A stretch of DNA of 64,000 nt from Branchinecta lynchi (GCA_023053575.1 JAKZAP010000010.1:21326628-21390627), one strand, 5' to 3'. Shown: positions 1 through 10,554, numbered from the stretch's first letter. The notes: generated by a model not told the origin, from the sequence alone. Made by a program: numbers and translations.

Positions 1-1450
1 AGATTAAACTGGAAATGGTCACTTCCCCGATCCGACCATCCGGGGGGGGGGGGGGTGGAGGGAGAGGGAAGTCAACAATTTAGGTATTTTTAACTTGCGA
101 ACGGGTGATCGGATCTTGATGAAAGTTGATATTTATGATGATCTCGTGTCAAGACGTCGCACTTTAAATCCGGGCCGGATCCGATGACACTGGGGGGAGT
201 TGGAGGAGGGAACCGGAAATCTTGAGAAACGCTTAGAGTGGAGAGATCGGGGTGCAACTTGGTGGAAAAAACAGGCACAAGCCCTAGATACGTCATTGAC
301 ATAACCGGACCGGATCCGGGCACTGTGGGGGAGTTGGGGGGGGGGCCGGATTTCTAGCGACCCCGCGAGCTCTGCATACTTCCTGATGTGCTAGGACGAT
401 GAAACTTGGGTCCGATACCTGTGGGGAGATGGGGGGGGGTCGGAAAACTCAAGAAATGCTTAAAGCAGAGGGATTGGGATGGAACTTAATGGAGAGAACT
501 AGCATTAGGCCTAGATACAAAATTGATGGAGTCAATGGTTTCGGGGCTCTGTGGGGGGAGTTGGAGGGGTTTCCTGGAATTCCGGTAGTCGCGAGTTAGA
601 ATAGTTCCAGATGTACTAAGACAACGGAACTTTGCAGGCATATTAGTGACCCGGTTTAATTGACTTAAAAACCTGACAAAACATACCCCGGAAGTTCCTA
701 GATTCGGCATTTTGATGAAGCGAGGGAAGGGAAAGATGGAAATTGACTTCTGGAAATTGCAAACGAGTGGTCTGATTCGAGTGAATATTAATGGGTGATA
801 GGAATCGATGACCTAGATATGTAAAACATGCGTTCAAACTATATGCGACCACGGTTCGGGGAATTGGGGGGGGGGGGGGCTTTTGACATGCACAAAAACC
901 AAACGGATGGACCGAATGAGATGCAAGTTCGACAGTGCCGAGTTTATACGGCCTAGATTTGTTATTTGGCATCCGGGCTGGATTCGGGGGGGGGGGGGGA
1001 GGTACCGGAAATTTACGGATAGGCTACGCTCCGATTTCAGTAAGAGTTTATGGACGGGAAGAGGGGATCAAGAGATACGACGTTTGTGTTTCCAAGTCCT
1101 CTGCCGCCACAGTGGGAGGAGGTGGAGGGAGATTGCCGGAAACTTTGAGGCTCGCATAGGGGTCAAACGAGTGCATCGGTTTAAATGAAACTTGGAATGT
1201 AGAGAGAGCGTATACCCTAGACGCCATATTTTAGGGTCCGAACCGGATAAGAAAAGGGTGAGGAGAGGTGGGGGGGTACCGGAATTTTCCAAAAATGCTC
1301 CAATTCGAGTGAAACTTGATAGATGGTATCAAAGAAGATGCTTTAGAGATGATCCATTTTTTGGTCCGAACCAGATTCGGCTACGGTAGGGGGAGATGGA
1401 GGGAGTATCGGAAATCGTGTAGCACGTCTAGGGACCAAACGAGTGGATTT
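1..1450 (+). repeat. Family A repeat array, forward orientation
   Basis: Degenerate tandem repeat rich in G-runs. The recurring core is 'GATGAAACTTGGTGGGAAGA' followed by a CGGATCCGG block and a GGGGGGAGTTGGAGG block. The same text occurs in reverse orientation at 2690-3505 and 3995-5027 and forward again at 59940-61620 and 63250-63460. Poly-G tracts differ in length between copies. The short open frames here are not conserved between copies and I read none as genes. Confidence 0.75.
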
Positions 1451-1623
1451 ATTGGCCTGAAACTTGGACATTTGAACAGTCATGCGCATTTGCTACAGAT
1501 AATCCGAGACGATGCCGGAACTGCTCAAAACTGAGTGAAACTAAATACCCTATTTGTGTTTCCGAACGGCATTTTGGATGGTGGGTGTATTTTGTAACGT
1601 TCTCATCTACTTTCTTTTCCCGC

Positions 1624-2270
1624 CTACTCGTAATTAAGTGCCGAATGAGCTCGTAGCTCTTGTTCTTCTCGAATAGTTTGATGGAGTCCAGTGCACGTTG
1701 CAAGAAGTGGGGCTTTTACAAAATATACTGAATGGGATGGGTTTTCGAAAATATGTTCTGCAAGTGCAGATTTGAAAGTATAGTTATGACGGTGTCCGTT
1801 GGAGAGGGCGTGGTCAATTTCTCGCTCATGCTCTGCAAGTCGTTTTCCGAAAGTTACCTCTGTCCTTCCTACGTAACGCTTTCCGCAATCACAGGGTATT
1901 GAATAAATGACTCTTTGGTCCTGATTTAGGACTTTATCTTTTCCGGAGTTTAGGTAAGACAGCAAAGTATTTTGGGTTCTGAAAAGATGTTGTATTTTTT
2001 CAAGCTTTTGGACAATTTTTCTGTCACTCAACCGACGTACGAAAGATAAACGCGGGCATTTTTTTTTTTCTTCTGCCTCACAATTACTAGGGGAACTTAC
2101 AGGATCTTTGGGGGCTAAATGCAGCTTCAGTCGACTTCTGATGGTCTGTTCAACCAGTTGAACGGGGTATTTCCCAACAGGACTCTACGAGAGCTTCGTC
2201 GCAAATTTTGATGGCTCGGTCGACTAGTGAGATAGAGACTACTCCGCATTTCACATATTCTGGCTGGTAG
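1624..2270 (-). pseudogene. Penelope-like retroelement fragment, GIY-YIG endonuclease
   Basis: C-terminal part of a Penelope-like element (PLE) polyprotein. Reading minus, the end of the RT/linker region (around 'VSISLVDRAIKICDEAL', 2170-2260) is followed after one frameshift by 'YPVQLVEQTI' and 'CPRLSFVRRLSDRKI', then a GIY-YIG nuclease core: 'VIYSIPCDCGKRYVGRT', 'KRLAEHERE' (catalytic Arg region), and 'EHIFE' (catalytic Glu region). The frame closes with 'RAHSALNYE' and a stop at 1624. The GIY triad is degraded to VIY and YIG to YVG. PLEs integrate using an RT fused to this nuclease. The RT palm is missing, so this is a 5'-truncated, frame-shifted copy. Confidence 0.85.
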
Positions 2271-2689
2271 GAATCGTATGGTAAATTAAAAAAAAAAATT
2301 GTATATTGCATGAAGATTATGTAAAGTAACAGTATATTTTGTACTTGTATCTTTGTGAATATTTATTGACATTTTCCTATGCTATTTTTCGCAATGAAGA
2401 ATTTTTGGATGAATAAAGTGAATTTGAATTTGTAAGTACCGATTGTTGTGGGTGGGTTTTCTGTAGACTGAGGAGACAAAAGTTCTTTCACTGAAATTTT
2501 TCCTTCATTCGAAAAAGATTCCCATTTAGTATATTTTGAAGAAAACAAAATATTTGTGCAACGTGCACCGGACTCAGTCAAACTATTCGAGAAGACGTTG
2601 ACATAAAAAACAAGAGCTACGAGCTCATATAGTGGTGTGAGAAACGAGAATCTGAGGATTTTTCCGTGAATTCCGGCAACCCTCCCCAC
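2271..2689. other. Intervening sequence with short PLE-derived patch
   Basis: AT-rich stretch. At 2581-2636, on the plus strand, it contains 'AAACTATTCGAGAAG' and 'AACAAGAGCTACGAGCTCAT', which also occur on the minus strand near 1645-1690 just past the PLE frame. I see no gene here. Confidence 0.5.
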
Positions 2690-3505
2690 CTTGCTCGGAT
2701 CCGGTCCAGATCCTAAAATATGTCATCTAAGGCATACGATATCTCTACTTTCCAAGTTTCTGTCAAATCACTCAACTCGTTAAATCCCTATGTGAGCCAC
2801 AACATTTCTGGTAATCCCCCTCCAACTCCCCCCCCCCCTTCTGTGTCCGAACACAACTCGGACACGTAAACTTCTCACCTCTAACATCTCTTCTTCCCGT
2901 TCATCAAGTTTAACTCGAACTGGAGCATATCTGCAAATTTAAGGTTCCCGCTTCATCCTCCTCCTACCTTGGTCGGATCCCGTTCGGACACCAAATCAAA
3001 TCTAGGCCGCATAACCTTGGTACTGTCCAACTTGCATCCCGTTCGGCCCATCCGTTTGGTTTTTGTGCATGTCACAAACTTTCCGGACTCCCTCCCAGCT
3101 CCCCAAATCATGTCCGCATGGGGTTCGGACACATGCCTTGCATATCTACGTCATCAGTTCTTATGATAAGACGTGATAAGAACTGAGAGTTGGAACCCTC
3201 CAACTCCCCCCTAAGTGCCCGGATCCGGTTCGCATTTGAAGTGGGTCGTCTGAGACACGAGGTCTTTTTAAATATCCGATTACCCGTTCAAAAGTTATAA
3301 ATCCCTCAAGATTCTAGATTCCCCCTCCCTCCACTCCCCCCCCCCCACGATGGTGGGATCGGGGAAACGATTGTTTCCAAATTAATTATGTCGGATCAAA
3401 GTCGGAAGTGCCCGAGCTAGCAAAACCCGGACCAACCGACAGACCGACGGACGGATGGGAATTGCGACCGCTATACGGCACTTGGCCGAACGGCAAGTGC
3501 CATAA
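2690..3505 (-). repeat. Family A repeat copy ending in hairpin
   Basis: Reverse-orientation copy of family A. It ends with a (GACAGACC)n-like purine block at 3435-3460 and a terminal hairpin whose arms are GGCACTTG (3477-3484) and CAAGTGCC (3494-3501), followed by ATAAAAA. Confidence 0.75.
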
Positions 3506-3990
3506 AAACCGAGTAGGCACAAACCGAGATACAGGCGAGTACTCCCTACCAGGAACGTGGAACTGGGTTATTAATGGAAGAAAATTTAAACCTCAGGCCC
3601 TTATTAATAACAAAACCGAATTTGATCAAAACACGAAAAATTCCTGCCATCACGCCAATCGAGCAGCAAAAACAGCAGCCGTGCCAAAAATGACATCTCA
3701 GCACTAATTTTTTCCCTCGAGTGATATCCAAAAAGTAATTTCGCCGAATACGATATATATAGTCGGTAGCAGCGTTTCCTTTTTGACGGATTTTTCCGTC
3801 AAAACCGGATATCTTGGGTCCTTAACGAATGAGAATTTGTTCTCCGGATTTATGAAAGATTTCTGAGATCTTGCGTAAATTCTACTTAGTTATTCAGAAT
3901 TTTTATCATTTGTGGAAGACTGAATTTCATGAGCATTTTGTCTTCAGGTACTATCCTAACAAGAGCTACGAGCTCATATGGCACCTGTTA
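3506..3990. other. No gene recognised
   Basis: Sequence between two family A copies. The only recognisable item is a third occurrence of AACAAGAGCTACGAGCTCAT at about 3959-3978, which would encode NKSYELI, as in the Penelope-related patches at 1.65 and 2.6 kb. Confidence 0.4.
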
Positions 3991-3994
3991 CGAG

Positions 3995-5027
3995 TAGGCA
4001 CGGATCGGTTATGTCAATGATATATCTAGTATTTGCTAGGTGTCTTCCCACCAAGTTTCATATCGTTCCCTCCACTCGTAGCGTTTTCCAATATTTCCGG
4101 TTGTCCCCTCCAGCTCCCCCCAAAAGTCACCGGATCCGGTCCGGATTTTAAGTGGGTCGTCTGAGGCATGAGGTCTTTCCAAATATCAGGTTTCATCGAG
4201 ATCCGGTCACCCGTTCAAAAGTTATAAATACCTCAAGATTCCGGATTGCCCCTCCCTCCACTCCCCCGACAGTGCCCGAATCGGCTCGGTCATGTCAATG
4301 ATGTATCTAGTGTTTGCTAAGTGTCTTCCCACCAAGTTTCATCTCGATCCCTCCACTCATAGCGTTTCCCAAGATTTCCGGTTGCCCCCTCCAGCTCCCC
4401 CCCCCCAAAAGTCACCGGATCCGGTCCGGATTTTAAGTGGGTCGTCTGAGGCATGAGGTCGTTCCAAATATCAGGTTTCATCGAGATCCGGTCACCCGTT
4501 CAAAAGTTATAAATACCTCAAGATTCCGGATTCCCCCTCCCTCCATTCCCCCGACAGTGCCCGAATCGGCTCGGTCATGTCAATGATGTATCTAGTGTTT
4601 GCTAGGTGTCTTCCCACCAAGTTTCATCTCGATCCCTCCACTCATAGTGTTTCCCAAGATTTCCGGTTGCCTCCTCCAGCTCCCCCCAAAAGTCACCGGA
4701 TCCGGTCCGGATTTTAAGTGGGTCGTCTGAGGCATGAGGTCTTTCCAAATATCAAGTTCCATCGAGATCCGATCACCCGTTCAAAAGTTATAAATACATC
4801 AAGATTCCGGATTCCCCCTCCCTCCACTCCCTCCGCGGTGCTCGGATCGAGGAAGTGACTATTTCCAACTTAATCATTTGTGGTACCTGATACGCCTGCC
4901 AAGTTTTATCGTCCTAGCTTATGTGGAAGTGCCCGAACTAGCAAAACCTGGACAGACCGACAGACAGACGGACGGACAGGAATTGCGATCGCTATATGGC
5001 ACTTGGCCGAAGGGCAAGTGCCATAAA
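3995..5027 (-). repeat. Family A tandem array, ~283-bp units, with terminal hairpin
   Basis: Best-preserved family A copy. The anchor CGGATCCGGT recurs at 4131, 4416 and 4697, giving unit lengths of 285 and 281 bp. Each unit contains GGGTCGTCTGAGGCATGAGG and TTCAAAAGTTATAAATACC. The right end has a (GACAGACAGACGGAC) block and a perfect 11-bp hairpin, TATGGCACTTG (4995-5005) with CAAGTGCCATA (5015-5025). The three units are nearly identical, so the array is recent or homogenised. Class is unknown: no transposase and no clear target duplication were found. Confidence 0.85.
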
Positions 5028-5029
5028 AA

Positions 5030-5340
5030 GACGCTGTCACCACACATGGTTCTCAAAATTTCTCTTGCGGTGTCTTTTATAGTAGCCTATTCTCCAATTA
5101 GTGGAAGGGCACTTTTAGGCTTGGATTTTGTTTTCACTTCGAATGGGAAGTATTTGAATTTTTTCGACGGGTTTTATGACGGAAAGTTTGACGGATTTCT
5201 CGTTCACAATTTTTGTAACACAAAACAGAATTTTACGGATTTTTGGACTAGCAGAACGGAAAACCTGGCACCACGAAGTGGAAACACTGGTCGGTAGAAG
5301 TGTTATTTATTGGAGGTTAATTTCTTCCCCAACGTTGTCC
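5030..5340. other. No gene recognised
   Basis: Unique-looking AT-rich sequence. The open frame running from the family A end into this stretch has no recognisable domain. Confidence 0.4.
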
Positions 5341-5485
5341 CTGACGTCCTACAGCCTGACGAGGACCCTTGCCAAGAAGGGCCGAAATATCGCTGCCAAA
5401 GCATCGTAGCTTAAAACAATGGCTAAAAACAGAAGGTCAGCTACGATGTTTGGCAGCGATATTTCGGCCCTTTAGGCTGTTGCTG
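5340..5485. repeat. Palindromic element with PLE-type arms (copy 1)
   Basis: Two inverted arms face each other. The left arm contains GGGCCGAAATATCGCTGCCA and CATCGTAGCT. The right arm contains the complement, AGCTACGATG and TGGCAGCGATATTTCGGCCC, around a short spacer of about 35 bp. Related palindromes lie at 33681-33861 and 47285-47500. The left arm holds a complete hammerhead motif; the right arm lacks stem II. Confidence 0.8.
5351..5398 (+). ncRNA. Hammerhead ribozyme motif, copy 1
   Basis: All conserved core blocks are present in order. CTGACGA (5356-5362) fits CUGANGA. A stem II follows, formed by GG(A)CCCTT with AAGGGCC around GCCAAG. GAAA is at 5384-5387. Then TATC ends at the predicted cleavage nucleotide C5391. 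Stem I is CAGC (5352-5355) with GCTG (5392-5395). Stem III would be only the self-complementary ATAT, a size known for hammerheads of Penelope-like elements, which are thought to work as dimers. Activity is inferred. Confidence 0.7.
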
Positions 5486-5546
5486 TAATTGACTCGAATG
5501 TCGTACTTCAAGAAAAGTGAGCACGCACGGCGAAGGTGATACTTAC

Positions 5547-5693
5547 ATCAGCTTTCACATATCGCTCGGAGTGAATGGCAAAACTGTGCTCCTGGCAGTC
5601 TGCTGGCTGACTGGGTAACTCTGTCATGTTGCTGACAATAATGATGTGATAGGAGCCGAAGTTGCAGGAGCTGGGCAAAGAAGGGAACTCCAC
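5547..5693 (-). CDS. Exon of IL-17-receptor-like ectodomain protein (most 3' exon seen)
   Basis: Internal exon of 147 bp (49 codons, phase 0 to 0). The acceptor is a T-rich tract ending TTTTTCAG and the donor is GTAAGT. The peptide begins VEFPSLPSSCNFGSYHIIIV, contains an N-M-T sequon, then DCQEHSFAIHSERYVKAD. The alternating hydrophobic strand followed by C-x2-H recalls the second fibronectin-III-like domain of IL-17 receptors. It joins in frame to the exon at 16388-16507, about 10.7 kb upstream; that intron contains a complete LINE. A transmembrane segment and a SEFIR domain, expected if the family call is right, would lie left of the window. The exon is well supported; the family is tentative. 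Confidence 0.75.
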
Positions 5694-5749
5694 CTGAAAA
5701 AAAAAATCAGAATGACACAGCGCTTTTTTCAACATAGGAATATATATAT

Positions 5750-5880
5750 ATGTATATTTTATTTATAACCCGCCAAATACAGAATGTGGTAGCGGAGTAA
5801 AGGGAATAACGCGAAATAACACAAGATAAATAACAGTATAAACACACAAAATTTAGACATAATTACTAACTGGGCCTGAC
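5750..5880 (-). repeat. Probable 3' end of a truncated LINE
   Basis: Contains TTTATTTATAACCCGCCA then a GCGGAGTAAA block, matching the 3' untranslated end of the full-length LINE at 10605-10645 and the truncated copy at 51985-52025. An AT dinucleotide tail at 5745-5760 sits where a LINE tail would be. Confidence 0.4.
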
Positions 5881-6613
5881 AAATTCATGAAAAACATCAT
5901 GTACTCGAAGACAAGGATGACGAGATGTAGATAGTAGTGACGCTGACATTTTCTCGAGTGAGCGAATCAAATCTTGGACGCAGAACTTCTGAACTAATTT
6001 GTGGTATACATAATTTTTAACTTTTCAGCCCTTTTTTTCTATCTATAACCTTGATAACTCTCCAACGGATGAAAATAGTTCGAAGATTGATGTTTAAACT
6101 CACCAGGTCAGCTGAGATCTCGTCTTCATCAATATCACATGATCATGGTTGGGCGGCTTGGATATTTAAGTTCCGAATAAGTAATCGAAACAAGGTCTTC
6201 GGGAGGTTGCTACAGGGGCAAAGAACATGGTCCGAAATAAAGCATGAACCGCAACAAGGAAATGCTACATGGTTTTGTCTCGGATAAATATTTAGGGTAA
6301 AAACGAAATAAACGACATTTCACAGGCTACTTTTACAACCTATTCCTACACGGAGACGCGAATTTCACGCAGTGCATCTAAACCCCCAACAACACCACAG
6401 TGATCTGTCTACTTTCCATGTTTCGCTGCTTTCGATCCGTATCATGCTCGGTTCTGTAATTTTGTCCGTATTTTGCTAGAAGTCAACGGGCCTGGGGAAA
6501 GGCTTATAATAGCCAAAGTCGTGGGTAATCTGTTAAAAGCAGATCCTGGTTTTGAAGTATTCAACTATTTTGAAACATGGCCTACTGGAACAGTAAACTG
6601 TGCGAGGAATCCT
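5881..6613. other. No gene recognised
   Basis: Intronic sequence of the minus-strand gene. A patch at 6468-6600 (TTTTGCTAGAAG ... GTTAAAAGCAGA ... AGTATTCA) recurs at 21304-21380 and 21845-21975, so it belongs to an interspersed repeat. Confidence 0.4.
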
Positions 6614-6617
6614 TTAA

Positions 6618-7068
6618 AGCACAACTCTTACTAGAAATTATCTTTTCCCTTTAAAATGGATCAGAAAAAACGTTTTCGAAAATACCATTACTTTCTAACC
6701 CGAAACTAGCGATTCTCTTGTTAGCGCTTGTCGATTATGTCCAGCCTTCCTTCTCTCCGACGCGGCGGCTGGGCGCAAAAGATTTGAAAACTGAACGTGT
6801 CTTGGTTAAAAAGTGGGAAAACTAAGCAAATAAAAGAAGTAATAAACAGGAGATTATCACATCCTTATGTGCGAAAGATTTGTCAGCGGACAATGAAGAT
6901 TCCGGCAAACTTTTCGTTGGTGACGGAAAAACTCGGCAAGGCTGAAAAAGCGCAAAAATATCGTAGTTACGAAACGAAACAATGGAAAAAGGTGGGGATT
7001 TTTAAAGCTTATTGTTCCATATGGGAGCTAAGTATATTATAAAAGGCAGAATAAGCAAGAGGGGTCCT
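6618..7068 (+). mobile_element. TTAA-flanked TIR element, family H copy 1
   Basis: 451-bp element flanked by TTAA at 6614-6617 and 7069-7072. Ends are AGCACAACTCTTACTAG and, inverted, AGGACCCCTCTTGCTTA. A second copy lies at 15638-16079. TTAA target duplication is typical of piggyBac- and Kolobok-type transposons. There is no transposase, so it is non-autonomous. Confidence 0.75.
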
Positions 7069-7072
7069 TTAA

Positions 7073-7740
7073 AGGAACTAAACAATAATCTGAGCAGGGT
7101 TCTAGCCCGAATAAAAATAGTCAACAAGCAATGATTCAACAGTAAAGAAGATATTTAAGCAAAACAACAGACTCTGAAGTCCGAACCGACAAACTACTCT
7201 CTGCTACGATCCAAAGGACTGAAGCGGGTCCTATGTCAAGCGCGATTCCCACCAAACTTTTGCATTTAGTAAATCAAAAAACTTAAATAGAAAAGAAGCA
7301 ATTTGATTTCTTGCTTGTAAATAGTCTATGATTTCACCTAAGAAATGTGCAGTTTATCATAAAATCTTGATAAATCAATTTACCGTGTGTATTATTTAGT
7401 TCAATCTTTGTTAGGTATTCTTTTTTTTTTATTATTCAGATTGTTTAAACAAAGTAATGTGATGTATAGTTTATTACAAATGTTTTAGTTGTGAAATGCC
7501 ATAGGCAAGTAGGGTAAGCCACGTAACAAATTAATTCATCTTATCAAAATATCGATATTATGTTATCAAAATTTAAAGTAGGGCTAATTATTAGTTTTAG
7601 GCTTGGAGGGAAAAACCCGACCATCCATAGGCCTAATTTAAATATCATGGTTATAAAGCTGACGACAAGACCTTTCAAACTACACGGATACATATATATT
7701 TAAAAAAAAAAAAGTATAGTCTCATATTTGTCGGTGCAAA
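7073..7740. other. No gene recognised
   Basis: AT-rich intronic sequence with short poly-T and poly-A tracts. Confidence 0.4.
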
Positions 7741-7835
7741 ACGGATAAGTCAAGTACATTTTATTAGAGCTATACTTCGGCCCTTCTCGGCAAGGGTCCT
7801 CTTCAGCTCAAGCCGCTTCAAGCTGGAAAATGATC
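7740..7835 (-). repeat. Degenerate hammerhead-containing PLE-type arm
   Basis: Read on minus, CTGAAGA, GGACCCTT...AAGGGCC and GAAG follow in order, matching the 5.4-kb and 33.7-kb hammerheads. The GAAA is changed to GAAG and the cleavage triplet with stem I no longer fits, so it is probably inactive. Confidence 0.5.
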
Positions 7836-7984
7836 ATTTCAACCAAGTTGAACCTTAGTGGTTCCCGTGGCAACCCTGACGACGCCGCTCCTTTCCTCGG
7901 CCCGCTGGCGGAACCAATGAAGCGATCTGATTGGCCCTGCATAAGCGAGAACAGAACGTGAGTCTATTCTCCTTATTCACCTTA

Positions 7985-8235
7985 TTAAATCAAATCAAAT
8001 CGTTTATTCACTAAAAATCTTACTCGCGGCGTGTGCCGACTAACTGATTCCAACGTCAACATATAAATACACACCAATATATATAAACAAAAAAGAAAGC
8101 GTAACTGCCGAGTCACCTGCTATTTCGGTTTGCATCGAAACAACAGCGCGCTCTGAAGAAAAGAGGAATCTGTTATAAACCATATATCCTACGCCGTAAT
8201 ACACCTTATAATAGCTATCTGAACAATGCATAAGT
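7985..8235 (-). repeat. Possible LINE 3' end with (GATTT)n tail
   Basis: On the minus strand a 63-residue open frame ending at 8040 is followed by AATAAACGATTTGATTTGAT, a short-tandem tail of the kind seen at LINE 3' ends elsewhere in the window. No conserved domain is visible. Confidence 0.3.
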
Positions 8236-8245
8236 TACGGAATAT

Positions 8246-8536
8246 AGGTTGCGTTCCAGAAACTTAACAATTGTTAAATATCGTTAACTTTACTTCGGGA
8301 CGGAGCTAACTGCAGCTTTAATGATCGTCAACTTTTTCTAATTCTACAACTGTTAAATTTTCGCAACGATGCTCACCAACCATCGTTTCAAAATCGTTAA
8401 CAATCGTTAAACTCTGGAACGGAAATTGTAGGTTGGCGGAGCTTAAATTTCGAAATCAGAAACCTGGAACGCCAAAAGTTAACAACTGTTAACAATTTAT
8501 GAACAATCGTTAAGTTCTGGAACGCAAACATAACCT
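8246..8536. mobile_element. Small TIR element (GCGTTCCAGAA ends)
   Basis: Ends are AGGTTGCGTTCCAGAAACTT and its imperfect complement (AAGTTCTGGAACGCAAACAT then AACCT). The interior is full of GTTAAC-type repeats. Length is about 290 bp and it has no coding capacity. Confidence 0.65.
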
Positions 8537-8736
8537 AGACTTTCTCCTTCAAACAGGCTACAGAATGTCGGGCAAATACTAAATACTTAAAGTTTAACTG
8601 AAAACGGCTGAGATGGGATATCCAGTTACACATCACGTATTCACTTAAAGAGGCTCGAAGACCCGATGAAAATGCGTTACTTCGTTGATCCGCTATTCAC
8701 GAATAACCGATTTTCATATAGTGGAATTTCAAATTA

Positions 8737-8968
8737 TGGTGGGTTTACACACTGCGTAAAATCCGAGCGTATTTTGAAATCCGACCGTATTTTACGCACG
8801 TTTTGAGCTTGAAAAGATGTCTAGCAATACGGACGTATTAGAGAATTCGGTCCGTTTTGTATTTAAATACGTCCGTATTGCTAGAAATCTTTTCAAGCTC
8901 AAAACGTGCCCCAAATTTTCTCGGATTTCAAAATACGCTCGGATTTTACGCATTGTGTAAATGGACCA
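8737..8968. mobile_element. Fold-back TIR element with TTA target duplication
   Basis: 232-bp element with long arms: GTGTAAAtgg / GGTTTACAC ends, then GCGTAAAATCCGAGCGTATT on the left and its complement on the right. Flanked by TTA at 8734-8736 and 8969-8971. A 3-bp TWA duplication is typical of PIF/Harbinger-type elements. Confidence 0.75.
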
Positions 8969-9090
8969 TTAGATGTTTCCGAATTGGTATCTTTGTGTTT
9001 CAGAGTCTGAATGGTTTCACACCTGATGCTTTTAGTACTTTGTTACGTGTCAACTCATTATCACGAACATGCTACGAGGCATGCTGGAGA

Positions 9091-9375
9091 CCTGAGCCTC
9101 GTTTTTGTTGCAATCGCGCTGCCGCATCGCTGCTGCAGCACTTCTTTGCTTTTGCCCAATATGCGTTTTTGGATTCACTTTCTTCTTGGTTGAAGCGGCA
9201 ACACTGCAGCATCTTGCAGGGAAGCACGGACTTGGTCGGGGAGCAAGTCCGTGATTCTCGAGAAGCACTGCCGTCTTCCTCGGAAGCGCTGCAGTGCAAA
9301 ATCAGATGTAGAAAGAATCAGTCCGGAATCGGCCGAGAAGTGGACCTGCAGCATGCAACAAAAACGAGGCTCTGG
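9091..9375. mobile_element. TIR element (GAGCCTCGTTTTTGTTGCA ends)
   Basis: About 285 bp with 20-bp near-perfect inverted ends (CCTGAGCCTCG... and ...CGAGGCTCTGG). Overlapping open frames on both strands are a by-product of high GC in this stretch. No clear target duplication was seen. Confidence 0.6.
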
Positions 9376-9633
9376 TAAGCGAGCCAAGAAGTACGGTTCG
9401 TTCTAGCCATGTGGCAAGGCATTCAGGTACGGTGGCCTGGAATACTTTTCTAGACTCAATTCGAGAAGCGGAAAGCGCACCGCAATTTAAAAATCAGTTA
9501 AAGAGAGATCTCCTTGAGGGTAGTTGGTGAGTGGAGGTTTGAAGACAAGAGAGGACAAATTGACAAATTAATTAATTAATTTTCAGTTTATTTTAGTGAA
9601 GGTTCGATTAGTTATATAAAATGGTAGTAAATG

Positions 9634-9685
9634 TGTACCGGTTGCGTTTTTCAAGCACATATGTGCTTTGTTTGTAACCGGTCGT
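9634..9685. repeat. Hairpin-forming palindrome
   Basis: ACCGGTT and AACCGGT flank the perfect 16-bp palindrome AAGCACATATGTGCTT. Confidence 0.6.
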
Positions 9686-9953
9686 CAAGCTGGAATGAAT
9701 TTTGTTTTAGTAAAGTTGTTGAATCCCTGTCGGATTTGGGTACCTCTCTGAGCTTGTACCTCTGTTGAATGCTGGACGAAAAGGGTTTACGAAAAATAAG
9801 TGTTCACTCGGAACGTGTCCGAAAGCTCCGGAATTCCGGAAACTCAAACATCTCGAAACTCGTTTTATGCAGCATTTCGCTTTCGGACTTAAATATTCGC
9901 TCAATTAATGCAGCTTTAATTCAGCATAAAATTCATCGACAAATTCATCAAGA

Positions 9954-10426
9954 ATGCTAAATTTTCATGAAGAAACTGAGGAGTACGGCGATTCTCTCAC
10001 TGTTTTCGGCGGCAAACGTAACACATTCAAAAAGACAAATGACAATTCGGCAAAAATACCAAATTTAAGAGAACTGGCGATCATGGCCAACGAAGAAAGG
10101 AAAGATAAGAAGGTTGGCTATCAGTAGCTCATCCATTTTGTCAGTTTTATACAGCTAATTCTTTTTTCTTCTTCTTCTTCCTGACTTAAATTTTGGTATT
10201 CTAGAAGTGTCAGAGAAGAAAAAAAGGTAACAGCTGTCGGACAAAAAAAAGAAAAGAAAATGCAGCATTAATGCAGGATTTACAGCACCAAAAGGCTTTC
10301 GGACACGTTCTAAGTGCTCACGCGGTTAGCTACCTTCCGCGAGCTGACCACCGGCCACTGAAAAGCCGCGTTTGTATTGAGATTCAGATTTTGTGTGTCA
10401 TAGTAGAATTTTGCGTTGTAAGGTAG
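9954..10426 (+). CDS. Putative two-exon gene, unidentified basic protein
   Basis: Exon 1 (9954-10112) starts with ATG in context AAGAATGC and encodes 53 residues beginning MLNFHEETEEYGDSLTVFGG and ending NEERKDKK. A GT donor follows (GTTGGC, weak), then a 92-bp intron with a strong CT-rich tract ending TTCTAG at 10204. Exon 2 (10205-10426) continues in phase 0 for 73 codons, very basic at first (KCQRRKK, TKKRKEN), to a stop. I do not recognise the family. Part of the gene lies between inverted repeats (GAACGTGTCCGAAAGC near 9816 and its complement near 10293), so it could be a sequence carried by an element. The donor is suboptimal and the reading could be spurious. Confidence 0.35.
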
Positions 10427-10554
10427 ATATTCTGAGGTAGATATACTAGAGCAAATAGCGAAAACAAAAAGAAATCCGTTAACACAAGCCAAATAATGCA
10501 GTCTGGTCATTTAAATGATACACAAATAAGTTGGCTTTTCACTTAAACTTTTAA

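Noticed and set aside
8857..9378. 173-codon plus-strand open frame
   Set aside because: Runs from a fold-back element into another TIR element; overlapping frames on both strands reflect GC content.
10310..10510. Minus-strand frame with a signal-peptide-like start
   Set aside because: Overlaps the better-supported plus-strand exon 2 and has no supporting context; hydrophobicity alone is weak evidence.
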